Of a stretch of 54,330 bases of DNA, positions 26,061 to 34,129 are shown piece after piece. Below the pieces are notes generated by a model. The model saw nothing but the letters and a program-made list of their open reading frames with translations, ran no database searches and was not told the DNA's origin. This DNA comes from a virus, in the IMG/VR virus record IMGVR_UViG_3300044846_004207, positions 1 through 54,330 of that record; one strand, 5' to 3'. Numbering within the stretch: position 1 is the stretch's first letter; each line of letters begins with the position of its first letter. The translations under genes and the position numbers were made by a program.

Positions 26061-28078
26061 TGGCAAATTTTATTAAATTACAAGCATCGGTTTGTTGTAC
26101 TGAAGAGGTAGTACAATTTGTTGTTGACGATATAACTAGTGCAATAACAACAGGAAATACGTACTATTTCACCGTTGGGGAAAACCGTTACTGTGCAACC
26201 GTTGATGCAATTCAAGCCGGTGAAGGTCCAGCAAGGGCAACTTTTACTGGAGATTACACATCTTGTGAAGAGTGTTTAAGTGGAATAACAACTGCTGTAC
26301 AAGTTACAGAATGTGTAAGAGGGGAAAGTTATTTTATTGATATTGCAACATTTACAACATTACCAACAATTGGTGATGTTTATTATATGACAATAACTTT
26401 AGACGATACTATCATAACGAGTTGTTTTACCATTAGATGTTTTGTAACACCAAGAGATGGTGAGAGAATCTTAAGTTTAACATCTATTAGTGATTCATAT
26501 ACTGGATGTACCGAATGTTTAGTAAATAATTTTACAATATATCAAGTTAATACTTGTTTAGAACCCTTTACCGCCTATTATATTGAATTTCCTTCTGGTT
26601 TTGATTATAGCAACTATGTTGTGACTTTTATTGATAGTTTTGGTGATATACAATGTGGTATTACCGATACCGTCCAAGAGACTGAAGCAACAGGGACATT
26701 AATTTCTATTTTAGGTACAAATTTTGATGTTTCTTGTGAAGAATGTTTAGCAATTAGTAATGAAAAAAGAATTATAACAAATTGTTTAACAGGAGGGACT
26801 GAAGTTGTTTGGGGTTCTGTATTTTATGAAGGCGCTGAAGTCACAAATTTATCAACAAATACAGGTTGTTTTGAGGTAGGCGATTTAACTGAATCTGCAG
26901 TTACAATTAATACCTTTTTAGATTATAACCCACAACCTGATTGTCAAGAATGTATTCAGTGTGACGGCGTAGATTATTATTATTCGAGTTGTACAGAAAA
27001 CGGACCAATTGCAAACATAAGTTACGACGCAGGTTCAGAATTATTGGATGGTGAATATTTCCTTACAGGAACCACAGACGGTAATGGTGTTGGTGCATTT
27101 TTTAATGTAGTCGTTGATGGTGGTAGTATTTTAAATATTAGTTTTGGTAGTGGTATTGGTTATCAAGTAGATGATACGATATCAATAAGTTCACCTCCTT
27201 TTGGTGGTTCTGATCCATTTGTAATAACTATTACTGATGTAACATTAACTGGTATTGTTAGATCGTACCAATATGTGAATAATGCAGTTGGAAAAACGTT
27301 TTTTGTACCTCAATTAAATTCGTGTGTTGAGATTACATTAGTTGCAAACCCATCAGACGCATTACCAAATTATTATTTATATAGTTTTGATGTTTTTGAT
27401 AATTGTCCGCAGTGTGAATCAGAAGCTGATAATTTTTATATATGGAAAACAAGGGAATGTGGTACTGGTTTAAACTATATTGTTGTTTTGGATAGCAATT
27501 CTTTCACAACAGGAGACTATGTTAAAGTAAAGAGAGGGACAATTGATTTTCAGTGTCATGAATTAATATCACCATATGATTTTATAACTGATCGTAATTT
27601 GAATTCTTATATTTCAAATACAACATCCCCTTTTAGTGATTGTGAAACTTGTAATATCGGAACTTTGATTGGTGCATCCATTGTTAAATGTGGTGGTGGA
27701 GGACAACAGTTTGTTAATATTCCAATTGATATATGGAATATAATGGCATATACAGACAGTCAATTAGTGTTTGTAACTCAAAATTATGGACAATGTTATA
27801 TTTTATTAAATAGTTGTCCATTAGAACCTAATTACACGACAATAACACCCGTATCAACATATTATAACTGTATTCAATGTGTTTTTGATAACACAAGATT
27901 TCCAAGAAGTGCAAATACAGAAACTTTAATATGTGTTGTTTGTTGTGATTGTGGTTCTACAGGAAGCACAATAACCCAAGTGGCTCCACCACACCCAGTA
28001 TATACCGATCAATATGGTACTGATGTAACACAAATGAATATGGTTGTACTTGGTGGTCCAAAAGGATTGAATAATTAA
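26060..28078 (+). CDS. Cys-rich repeat structural protein
   Basis: A 672-residue protein made of about seven beta-rich repeats of roughly 80-100 residues, each carrying a C-x-x-C pair in contexts such as YTSCEECLSG, YTGCTECLVN, DVSCEECLAI, PDCQECIQC, FDNCPQCESE and FSDCETCNIG, followed about 15 residues later by another Cys. The C-terminal 60 residues contain VVCCDCGSTG and GTDVTQMNMVVLGGPKGLNN, which is almost duplicated at the end of the next protein. The cysteines could form disulfides or bind metal in an extracellular tail or fibre protein. Function unknown. Confidence 0.6.
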   Translation: MANFIKLQASVCCTEEVVQFVVDDITSAITTGNTYYFTVGENRYCATVDAIQAGEGPARATFTGDYTSCEECLSGITTAVQVTECVRGESYFIDIATFTTLPTIGDVYYMTITLDDTIITSCFTIRCFVTPRDGERILSLTSISDSYTGCTECLVNNFTIYQVNTCLEPFTAYYIEFPSGFDYSNYVVTFIDSFGDIQCGITDTVQETEATGTLISILGTNFDVSCEECLAISNEKRIITNCLTGGTEVVWGSVFYEGAEVTNLSTNTGCFEVGDLTESAVTINTFLDYNPQPDCQECIQCDGVDYYYSSCTENGPIANISYDAGSELLDGEYFLTGTTDGNGVGAFFNVVVDGGSILNISFGSGIGYQVDDTISISSPPFGGSDPFVITITDVTLTGIVRSYQYVNNAVGKTFFVPQLNSCVEITLVANPSDALPNYYLYSFDVFDNCPQCESEADNFYIWKTRECGTGLNYIVVLDSNSFTTGDYVKVKRGTIDFQCHELISPYDFITDRNLNSYISNTTSPFSDCETCNIGTLIGASIVKCGGGGQQFVNIPIDIWNIMAYTDSQLVFVTQNYGQCYILLNSCPLEPNYTTITPVSTYYNCIQCVFDNTRFPRSANTETLICVVCCDCGSTGSTITQVAPPHPVYTDQYGTDVTQMNMVVLGGPKGLNN

Positions 28079-28088
28079 AACATAATGA

Positions 28089-28096
28089 TATTTATA
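28089..28096 (+). promoter_or_regulatory. Candidate late promoter motif
   Basis: TATTTATA on the coding strand (context TGATATTTATATAAAAAAG), 13 nt before the ATG at 28110, in the 31-nt gap between the two Cys-rich genes. Confidence 0.5.
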
Positions 28097-28109
28097 TAAA
28101 AAAGAAAAA

Positions 28110-28736
28110 ATGGCAAATTATATTGTAGAAGGTTGTTTAGATGGTTTAGAGTATATTGTATCGGCATCTACAACACTATCACCTCTTGAGGTTATTGATT
28201 TTAACTTTGGCGAAGAACCAGCGATTTGTGGTACAGTTATATCTGAAACTGAACTTGAACCCCTACCGTTATATACTTATTTACATTCTTATACTGATTG
28301 TTGTGATTGTTTTACTGGTGGTACTTTACAATCTTTAGAATTTCAAAACTGTGACGGGACAACTTTTTTATACAGTATAAGTGGTTTTTGTGAAGTTTAT
28401 GGTAGTAACCCAAGAAAAGATGAGGTATTTCAATTTTCTGAAAATGAAGTATTATTTTGTGCTACTTTTATAGAGGGAAAAGATGATATACCTGATGACA
28501 ATAATTATTTTCCTGAAAACGGTCCATTTGTTACTTGTAATGAATGTGAATCAGACATACCAAGATCGGCAAATACCGAAGCAACTGTTTGTGTAATTTG
28601 TTGTGATTGTGGTTCAACTGGTGGTACAATAAATCAAATTACCCCACCTAATCCAGTATGGACTGATGGATATGGTACAGATGTAACACAATTAAATATG
28701 ATTGTTCTTGGTGGACCAACAGGTTTAAATTCTTAA
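28110..28736 (+). CDS. Short Cys-rich paralogue of the preceding protein
   Basis: A 208-residue protein with two copies of the Cys repeat (YTDCCDCFTG and FVTCNECESD) and the same C-terminal domain as its neighbour: IPRSANTEATVCVICCDCGS and then YGTDVTQLNMIVLGGPTGLN. Over the last ~57 residues the two proteins are nearly identical apart from conservative changes, so one arose by partial duplication, or both carry a module needed for assembly. Probably a virion protein. Confidence 0.6.
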   Translation: MANYIVEGCLDGLEYIVSASTTLSPLEVIDFNFGEEPAICGTVISETELEPLPLYTYLHSYTDCCDCFTGGTLQSLEFQNCDGTTFLYSISGFCEVYGSNPRKDEVFQFSENEVLFCATFIEGKDDIPDDNNYFPENGPFVTCNECESDIPRSANTEATVCVICCDCGSTGGTINQITPPNPVWTDGYGTDVTQLNMIVLGGPTGLNS

Positions 28737-28740
28737 AATT

Positions 28741-29193
28741 ATGAAAAATATTAATAGTATTATAAAAAAAGTTTTGATGGAAACCCGTCAAGAATCACAA
28801 AGATATATGTTCTTTTCAAATCTTGAACAAATGAAAAGACAATGTGAAACGTTATTAGAAATGGACAAATCTGAAATTGAACAAATATTGGATTATGGGC
28901 ATGATTGGGCACAAGATCATATTGCAGAAGCAAAAAACAATATGGATCAAGTTTTTGATTTTCTAATGAACGAAACGAAAGGTGGTGATATGTCATCTGA
29001 AATGGATATGGAAGATGATGATATGATTGAAGAGGGTAGAAAAAAGAAAAAAAACAAACCAACAAATCCAAGTCTATGGCAACAATCATTATCATGGGCA
29101 AAACAAAGATATGAGGTATGTCCAAGTGCCTATTGTAATGGTGCTGCAGCAAAAAGATACAAATCCAAAGGAGGTAAATGGAGAAAAGGATAA
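28741..29193 (+). CDS. Probable packaged basic protein with capsid-targeting-like N-terminus
   Basis: A 150-residue protein. The first 14 residues, MKNINSIIKKVLME, form a short basic amphipathic helix ending in L-M-E before Thr15, which fits the (L/I)xE cleavage rule of T4 gp21-type prohead proteases. An acidic Met/Asp/Glu middle follows, and the C-terminal ~45 residues (NPSLWQQSLSWAKQRYEVCP and AYCNGAAAKRYKSKGGKWRK) match a basic block that I recognise from many marine phage structural proteins. I infer an internal head protein; the alternative is a tail accessory protein, given its upstream neighbours. Followed by a terminator. Confidence 0.55.
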   Translation: MKNINSIIKKVLMETRQESQRYMFFSNLEQMKRQCETLLEMDKSEIEQILDYGHDWAQDHIAEAKNNMDQVFDFLMNETKGGDMSSEMDMEDDDMIEEGRKKKKNKPTNPSLWQQSLSWAKQRYEVCPSAYCNGAAAKRYKSKGGKWRKG

Positions 29194-29208
29194 TAATTCC
29201 TTTTTTTT
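29184..29208 (+). terminator. Intrinsic terminator after the structural block
   Basis: AAAAGGA, loop TAATAAT, TCCTTTT with four further Ts. The stem begins inside the final codons of the preceding gene and ends a long plus-strand structural run. Confidence 0.6.
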
Positions 29209-29219
29209 AAAAAAACTTT

Positions 29220-29248
29220 TTGGTAATTAGATAATTTTATTATCTTTG
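29220..29248 (+). promoter_or_regulatory. Host-type (Bacteroidota sigma-A) promoter
   Basis: TTG at 29220-29222, an 18-nt spacer and TATCTTTG at 29241-29248, matching the Bacteroidota consensus TTG / TAnnTTTG. The predicted start of transcription leaves a leader of about 15 nt before the ATG at 29270. Confidence 0.6.
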
Positions 29249-29269
29249 TTCTTTATCAAACAACCATAT

Positions 29270-29548
29270 ATGAAGAACAAAAAAATTTATGTGTTAAGAA
29301 CAGGAGGACTTTCCAAGATTGATAACAGGTTTCATTTTCACGATATTGAAGTTTTTTCTTCAAATAAAAAAATTAACGATGAAATCAAAAAAAGAATCGA
29401 CATTAATAAGGGTACAAATGTCAGATATGATGAAGGATTTTGTGGTTATGGAACATACCAAAACACTTTGATTACTTACGATTCAATAGATATTGATGAA
29501 AATCCAATAACAATCAGATATGAATTATTAGAAAAAAAGTTAAATTAA
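29270..29548 (+). CDS. Small protein, function unknown
   Basis: A 92-residue protein that starts MKNKKIYVLRTGGLSKIDNR. I chose the ATG at 29270; a TTG 24 nt upstream is in frame but lies inside the promoter's -7 element. The protein has mixed alpha/beta character with a FCGYGTYQ segment and no family I recognise. It has its own host-type promoter and no downstream operon partner, since the next gene is convergent and overlaps by 4 nt, so it may be expressed early. Confidence 0.6.
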   Translation: MKNKKIYVLRTGGLSKIDNRFHFHDIEVFSSNKKINDEIKKRIDINKGTNVRYDEGFCGYGTYQNTLITYDSIDIDENPITIRYELLEKKLN

Positions 29549-30267
29549 AGAATAGATAAAATACTTTTTACAAGAAAATCAACGGACTCATTTTGAGTTT
29601 TTTTCTTTTTTGGTTTGTATGAAACCATTATTGGTTTTTGTCCCTTTCCTGTTTGAGTATCTTTTTTCTCGGCTCTTCTTTTTTGTTGACATGCAGCTCT
29701 TTTTTGTGCTGCCGTCATATTTCTTGCAACATTCACCGCTCTACATTTAGGATAACCCTTCGATTCACCTTCAGGTCTACCACATGGTGGATGTCCACCA
29801 CCTTCCTTTTTTCTGCAAATATTAACCCAAGGACCTTGTGGTTGTTTAGAACCTTTTCCTTTCTTTTTTGTTCCAAACCAAACTGCCAAATCTTCATTTA
29901 AATTAATACTATCTAACTCAACCCATTCTTTTAGTGGTACAAAATTTTTATTTTTTCCTGGCGTTGCATTTATAATTCCTCCGTCATCATCACTAAATGT
30001 TTTATGAGTCTTATTATATTTAGAAATTTTACGTGCCTTTGATTCCATTTTTTTAATGTTTTTTTTACCAGTATCTAATGTACCATCATAACTATCATAT
30101 TCTAATTCGGCATTGAAAAAATCAGAAACTTTGGTGCTAAATGGTGCAGTTTCAGTTTTGTTCCATTCAATCTCGCCCATAGTTAAAGGTCCGTTATATG
30201 ATCCAGCGTATCTATTAGAATTTGCTTCTTTAATGATTGTCCTTACAATATTTTTTATATTTAACAT
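29545..30267 (-). CDS. Probable packaged basic protein with capsid-targeting-like N-terminus
   Basis: A 240-residue protein. It opens MLNIKNIVRTIIKEANS, with I12-K13-E14 before Ala15, the same length and spacing as the N-terminus of the protein at 28741 and an excellent match to (L/I)xE|A prohead protease sites. Residues about 130-240 are strongly basic, with LAVWFGTKKKGKGSKQPQGP, WVNICRKKEGGGHPPCGR and a run of Arg/Lys/Ala near KRAACQQKRRAEKK. This Cys/His/Arg pattern recalls a DUF5872-type domain, though I am not certain. It could be a DNA-binding internal head protein. A candidate late promoter lies 15 nt upstream. Confidence 0.55.
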   Translation of the reverse strand: MLNIKNIVRTIIKEANSNRYAGSYNGPLTMGEIEWNKTETAPFSTKVSDFFNAELEYDSYDGTLDTGKKNIKKMESKARKISKYNKTHKTFSDDDGGIINATPGKNKNFVPLKEWVELDSINLNEDLAVWFGTKKKGKGSKQPQGPWVNICRKKEGGGHPPCGRPEGESKGYPKCRAVNVARNMTAAQKRAACQQKRRAEKKDTQTGKGQKPIMVSYKPKKKKTQNESVDFLVKSILSIL

Positions 30268-30281
30268 ATAAACTGTTTATA

Positions 30282-30289
30282 TATAAATA
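30282..30289 (-). promoter_or_regulatory. Candidate late promoter motif
   Basis: TATTTATA on the minus strand (context AATATATTTATATATAAAC), ending 14 nt before the ATG of the gene at 30267. Confidence 0.5.
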
Positions 30290-30301
30290 TATTATAACTT
30301 C

Positions 30302-31387
30302 TTATTTAAATACTTTTTTCATTGTACCATCGTCATAAATTATAACATAAATTTCATTTGACGAAAAATCATTAACTTCTTGTCCCATCATATTAATAAT
30401 TTTTATTATTTTTTTTTGATTTAAGGAATTATCTATTGATACAACATTGAAGTATTCTTTTTCACCATTAAAATCTGTTTGATACAATCTATAATAGTTT
30501 ATTTCACCTCTTTTAAATGTTTTATCAGTGTATGAATAGTTTAATACTTCTTGTGAATTACCAGCACCCCCCATATTTGTTATGGTTTCCCAATAACTAC
30601 CATCAATAGAACGTTCAAGTGTAAAATAATTGTTATCTTTTTCAGATGCGGTAGCCCAATATAATAAATTAATCCCATCATTTTCTGTCCCATCAAAGAA
30701 AATAAGTTCTATTGGTAATGGGATTATTTCAATAAGTTCAATATTATCAATCCACCATTCTTCACCTGAGGCATTTACTCTACATAAAATATCTATGGCA
30801 ACTTGTGATATATTTGTTGGGAGATTAAGTGTGATTGTGGAAGGTCCTGTAGTAGTTACCCCCGCAGGTGCTTGATAAACGTCACCCGTTGGTGCGACTG
30901 AATTAGTAAAACTTCCATTTGCTGTGTGGGTGATTGTTCCTGTTGCGGTATAATCCCATCTTGCGTTATTATTACCTGTGATTCTTAATTCGGAAATATA
31001 ATTAACCCCCCCATTTGTAGAAACTTGAACATCGACAATATCAGCAACATCTACCCCCCTTGTTGTTGCGGTTGAATTTGAAAATGTGTATGAAGCCAAA
31101 CGAAATTTAAGTTGGTATTGTCTGTTTATGTTTAAACCCGTTACATTTGGTAACGAATACCAATCTTGTTCATTACCCGATGTTCCCGAACCTGAACCAT
31201 ATATTACAGCACTAAGTGTTGGTGAAACAGATGCGTTATTAAACCAACCTGCCGTCACCGCTGGTGTCCACCATCCGGCAGATAAGTATACGGATGATGA
31301 AGTTTCCATATTATCAAACTGAATAACTGTTTGACTTATTAGTATATTTGATACTAAAACAAATAACGTAATTAATAAATTTTTCAT
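30302..31387 (-). CDS. Secreted protein with T9SS-like C-terminal sorting domain
   Basis: A 361-residue protein with a signal peptide (MKNLLITLFVLVSNILISQ), a beta-rich domain to about residue 215 (GWWTPAVTAGWFNNASVSP; a probable carbohydrate- or surface-binding sandwich), and a C-terminal region that begins PLPIELIFFDGTENDGINLL and ends IINMMGQEV ... NEIYVIIYDDGTMKKVFK. That tail closely resembles the type A C-terminal domain of Bacteroidota proteins secreted by the type IX system (GxYxIxxxDGxxxKxxK ending). It is very unusual between head genes of a phage and looks acquired from a host. No catalytic motif is evident. Confidence 0.7.
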   Translation of the reverse strand: MKNLLITLFVLVSNILISQTVIQFDNMETSSSVYLSAGWWTPAVTAGWFNNASVSPTLSAVIYGSGSGTSGNEQDWYSLPNVTGLNINRQYQLKFRLASYTFSNSTATTRGVDVADIVDVQVSTNGGVNYISELRITGNNNARWDYTATGTITHTANGSFTNSVAPTGDVYQAPAGVTTTGPSTITLNLPTNISQVAIDILCRVNASGEEWWIDNIELIEIIPLPIELIFFDGTENDGINLLYWATASEKDNNYFTLERSIDGSYWETITNMGGAGNSQEVLNYSYTDKTFKRGEINYYRLYQTDFNGEKEYFNVVSIDNSLNQKKIIKIINMMGQEVNDFSSNEIYVIIYDDGTMKKVFK

Positions 31388-31486
31388 ATGATTTCTTTTT
31401 AAATAATTATATGAAACATTTTATTTTTTTAAAACAGATTTAATTGATATTTTATCAAATAATAGTTTTACACGAATATAATGGGG

Positions 31487-32176
31487 TTAATTTAAAATTT
31501 TATTTGACTTACGGATGTTCTCATCTCCCCATAATGGCTGGAGGTTTTCTAATGACCAACATTTATTAAACCCCTCGTCACCTATTTCTTTAATATCAAA
31601 TGATGAAATTGGGATGATGTGATCTACGTGCCATTCCCCATAATTATCCCAAGTAATATCTCCTGTAAATTTGTTTTCTAAATGTTCTATTAATTGTTCG
31701 GGAGTATAATTTAGTATCTCAAAATAGTGTCCGTTTTTTTGAATGTTTCTTTCTTTTAATACTTGATAAATTGCAGTTCTGAAATTGTTGATTAACTTGT
31801 ATATTGGATCGTTTGCTTTACGAGTTTTTTCGTAATTTCTTTTGGTTTCTCTAATTTTATCTATATTTTTTTCACGGTATTCTTTCATATATTCTTTACG
31901 GTGTTCTTTATTTTGTTCGTACCATTTATCGTAATTTTTTCTTTTACGTTCTTTAGTTTGTGGTTTTAATTCATATTTTTTCATTGCAATTTTCCTACCA
32001 CCAATATTTCTCCTACCAGAATTACCCATAACAATACCATTGTCTTTTAATATACGAATTATTGTTGGTTTACTTAAACCCGTTTTTATAGATATTGTAT
32101 GGGATCCAAGTAAATCTTCATTGTACCATTTTAATATATCGGTTAATTCTTCTTGTGTAGGAATATATTTCTTCAT
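31487..32176 (-). CDS. HNH homing-type endonuclease
   Basis: A 229-residue protein. The N-terminal ~50 residues are a helix-turn-helix (SHTISIKTGLSKPTIIRILK), then a long Lys/Arg/Glu-rich linker, then an HNH nuclease core: EWHVDHIIPISSF with the catalytic His, CWSLENLQPLWGDENIRKSN with the structural Asn and terminal block. It sits directly downstream of the capsid gene, a common insertion point for free-standing homing endonucleases. It is preceded by its own TATTTATA motif and separated from the capsid gene by a terminator. Confidence 0.88.
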   Translation of the reverse strand: MKKYIPTQEELTDILKWYNEDLLGSHTISIKTGLSKPTIIRILKDNGIVMGNSGRRNIGGRKIAMKKYELKPQTKERKRKNYDKWYEQNKEHRKEYMKEYREKNIDKIRETKRNYEKTRKANDPIYKLINNFRTAIYQVLKERNIQKNGHYFEILNYTPEQLIEHLENKFTGDITWDNYGEWHVDHIIPISSFDIKEIGDEGFNKCWSLENLQPLWGDENIRKSNKILN

Positions 32177-32180
32177 ATAG

Positions 32181-32188
32181 TATAAATA
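32181..32188 (-). promoter_or_regulatory. Candidate late promoter motif
   Basis: TATTTATA on the minus strand, 4 nt before the ATG at 32176 (context ATATATTTATACTATATG). Confidence 0.45.
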
Positions 32189-32230
32189 TATTACATTTTA
32201 CCAAAAAATCAATTGTTAACTTTATTGTAT

Positions 32231-32258
32231 AAAAAAAGGGACAATTTCTTGTCCCTTT
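32231..32258 (-). terminator. Intrinsic terminator after the capsid gene
   Basis: Read on the minus strand: AAGGGACAA, loop GAAA, TTGTCCCTT, followed by a run of T. Perfect 9-bp stem with tetraloop, 24 nt after the capsid stop. It would end the head-gene transcript and explains why the HNH gene has its own promoter-like box. Confidence 0.85.
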
Positions 32259-32281
32259 AAGGTGTTATTTAAGGTTTTTGA

Positions 32282-34096
32282 TTATCTCAATTCTCTTAAA
32301 TCAAATGTACGAACACCATCAACTGTAATTCGGCCGTAGAACCTGTTATTTACCATCTTCTTAGCGTATCTTGTCATAATACCTTTGATTGGTGTAAAGT
32401 TAAATGGATTGTACATTGTAGGTGTCAATTGTAGAGGTACATACGGTGCGTAAACGTACCCAGTATCCAACAATGATGTTCCTTTATGTCCAATTAGGAT
32501 TTGGTTTGGTGGGAAGTATGGGTCACGGTACACTTGGTAACGTCCTGCCAATGTTCCAACTCTTTCAATACCCATATTGTACTGATCTTGCTCAGGAGAT
32601 GCGTTAGATACGTGGAAGTATTCTAAATCATCAAAGATTGCAGAAACTTCAGAAGATACAACAATCCAGTTAGCTCCACCTCTCAATGTAGATTTGTGGA
32701 TTTGTGCTGACAATTGGTTGATTGCTGTAATCAAAGTTTGATTCCAATCTTTTTGAGTGTATGATGTTGTTTGAGAAATTCTTCTCCATCCGTTGTAATC
32801 CCAACGTAGGTTCCATGCTGCTCCTTTTCTCAAGTCACGTAGAATTTCACGGTCGATTTCTGCTGCCACTTGCTCAGAAAGTAAAGCTGTCAATTCAGCT
32901 TCAGCATCGATGTTGTGGAATGCAGAAACGTCTTGTGCTAATTCAGGAGACCATTGAGCTCTTAGTTTTCTTTCAGTTACAGAAACAGTTACTGATTCTA
33001 AATCAAAAGAAACCTCACCAATTTTGTCTTCGAATTCAAGTTCAGCATATCTTCTATACACAACAGTAAATGCCGATCCAGAAGTTACAGCTGAAAGAGT
33101 TGCTCCTGTGTAACCATCTAAAGATGTTGCATTACAGTCAGCACATACAGGACAAGAAAGATCAACTTCTAAAAAGATACAACCATTTTGGTCACAAACA
33201 TCATCATAAGATCCACCATTTCCTGACGCAGGGAACGTAGCTTGTGTTTGAGTATATGTAGGTTGTACAATTCCTTTACCATAAATTTGAGTAACAACTC
33301 TAAACAAAAGTGGTCCAGAACCTACAGAACAAGGGGATGTTGCAGAAACACCTAAACCTGTACTTTTAGCTACTTTCAAGTCAGAAAGGAACGCTTCAGT
33401 ATCAATTTCGTTACCATCAGGTCCGATTAATTTACCTACACCAGCATTTGCAAAACCACATACTTTGATGATTACTTTTCTAACACCTGTTGTTTCATAA
33501 TCAGTTTCGTTTGGTACTAATGTACCGTTACTCCAAGAAACAGTAGTAACTTCAGGAGCAGTAACTGCTGTCCATTGTCCTTTTGAATAATCAAAAAGTC
33601 CTGGTGGATCTAAAGCCGCCTCAGCACCTTCGTAGAATAAATCGTAAAGATTTTTTGCGTAAGCATTTGCATCGTTGTAACCACTATTTGTGTCTGTACT
33701 TGAACCAGGAGCTCCAATTGGTGCAAAGTGAGAACCACCATTAGCAGTTGCTCCGTTATAACCTTGGATTTTAGGTACAAAGTAGAACAATTTACCGATA
33801 GGTAAGTTCATTGCTTGTACAGAAACGATGTCGTTTGCCAACAATTTAGAGAATACACGTCTTACGATAGGGAAAACTACAGTTTCGAAAGAACCTGAGC
33901 TATCAGTTGACGCAGCTTCGTTAATTAGGTGAGATGCTTGGTTTTCATATAATTGTGCCATATTCTCTTTAATGTGACCTTTAAGTCCATCTAGGAATCC
34001 TAATCTATCCCATTTGTTAATTGTATCTTCTTTGATAACTTTAAGGTGCTTAAGACCGATGTTACCAACAAGACCTGATTCTAATAATGCTCCCAT
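32282..34096 (-). CDS. Major capsid protein, T4 gp23-like
   Basis: A 604-residue capsid protein. The N-terminal 60 residues end in SHLINE|AASTDSSG; I58-N59-E60|A61 is an ideal gp21-type cleavage site, in the same place as the T4 gp23 cut after residue 65. After the cut come PIVRRVFSKLLANDIVSVQA and MNLPIGKLF (gp23 VRRAIPNLIAFDICGVQPM block), and later LRAQWSPELAQDVSAFHNID with AEAELTALLSEQVAAEIDRE, diagnostic of gp23. It is about 80 residues longer than T4 gp23; the extra sequence includes a Cys cluster (CDQNGC, CPVCADC). The C-terminus is TVDGVRTFDLRELR. Located between scaffold and terminator. Confidence 0.93.
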   Translation of the reverse strand: MGALLESGLVGNIGLKHLKVIKEDTINKWDRLGFLDGLKGHIKENMAQLYENQASHLINEAASTDSSGSFETVVFPIVRRVFSKLLANDIVSVQAMNLPIGKLFYFVPKIQGYNGATANGGSHFAPIGAPGSSTDTNSGYNDANAYAKNLYDLFYEGAEAALDPPGLFDYSKGQWTAVTAPEVTTVSWSNGTLVPNETDYETTGVRKVIIKVCGFANAGVGKLIGPDGNEIDTEAFLSDLKVAKSTGLGVSATSPCSVGSGPLLFRVVTQIYGKGIVQPTYTQTQATFPASGNGGSYDDVCDQNGCIFLEVDLSCPVCADCNATSLDGYTGATLSAVTSGSAFTVVYRRYAELEFEDKIGEVSFDLESVTVSVTERKLRAQWSPELAQDVSAFHNIDAEAELTALLSEQVAAEIDREILRDLRKGAAWNLRWDYNGWRRISQTTSYTQKDWNQTLITAINQLSAQIHKSTLRGGANWIVVSSEVSAIFDDLEYFHVSNASPEQDQYNMGIERVGTLAGRYQVYRDPYFPPNQILIGHKGTSLLDTGYVYAPYVPLQLTPTMYNPFNFTPIKGIMTRYAKKMVNNRFYGRITVDGVRTFDLRELR

Positions 34097-34129
34097 TTTT
34101 TATTTTTTTAATTTGAGTTTATTTATTGT

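Noticed and set aside
29246-29269. TTG start giving an 8-residue longer small protein
   Set aside because: The TTG lies in the -7 promoter element and a normal ATG follows at 29270.
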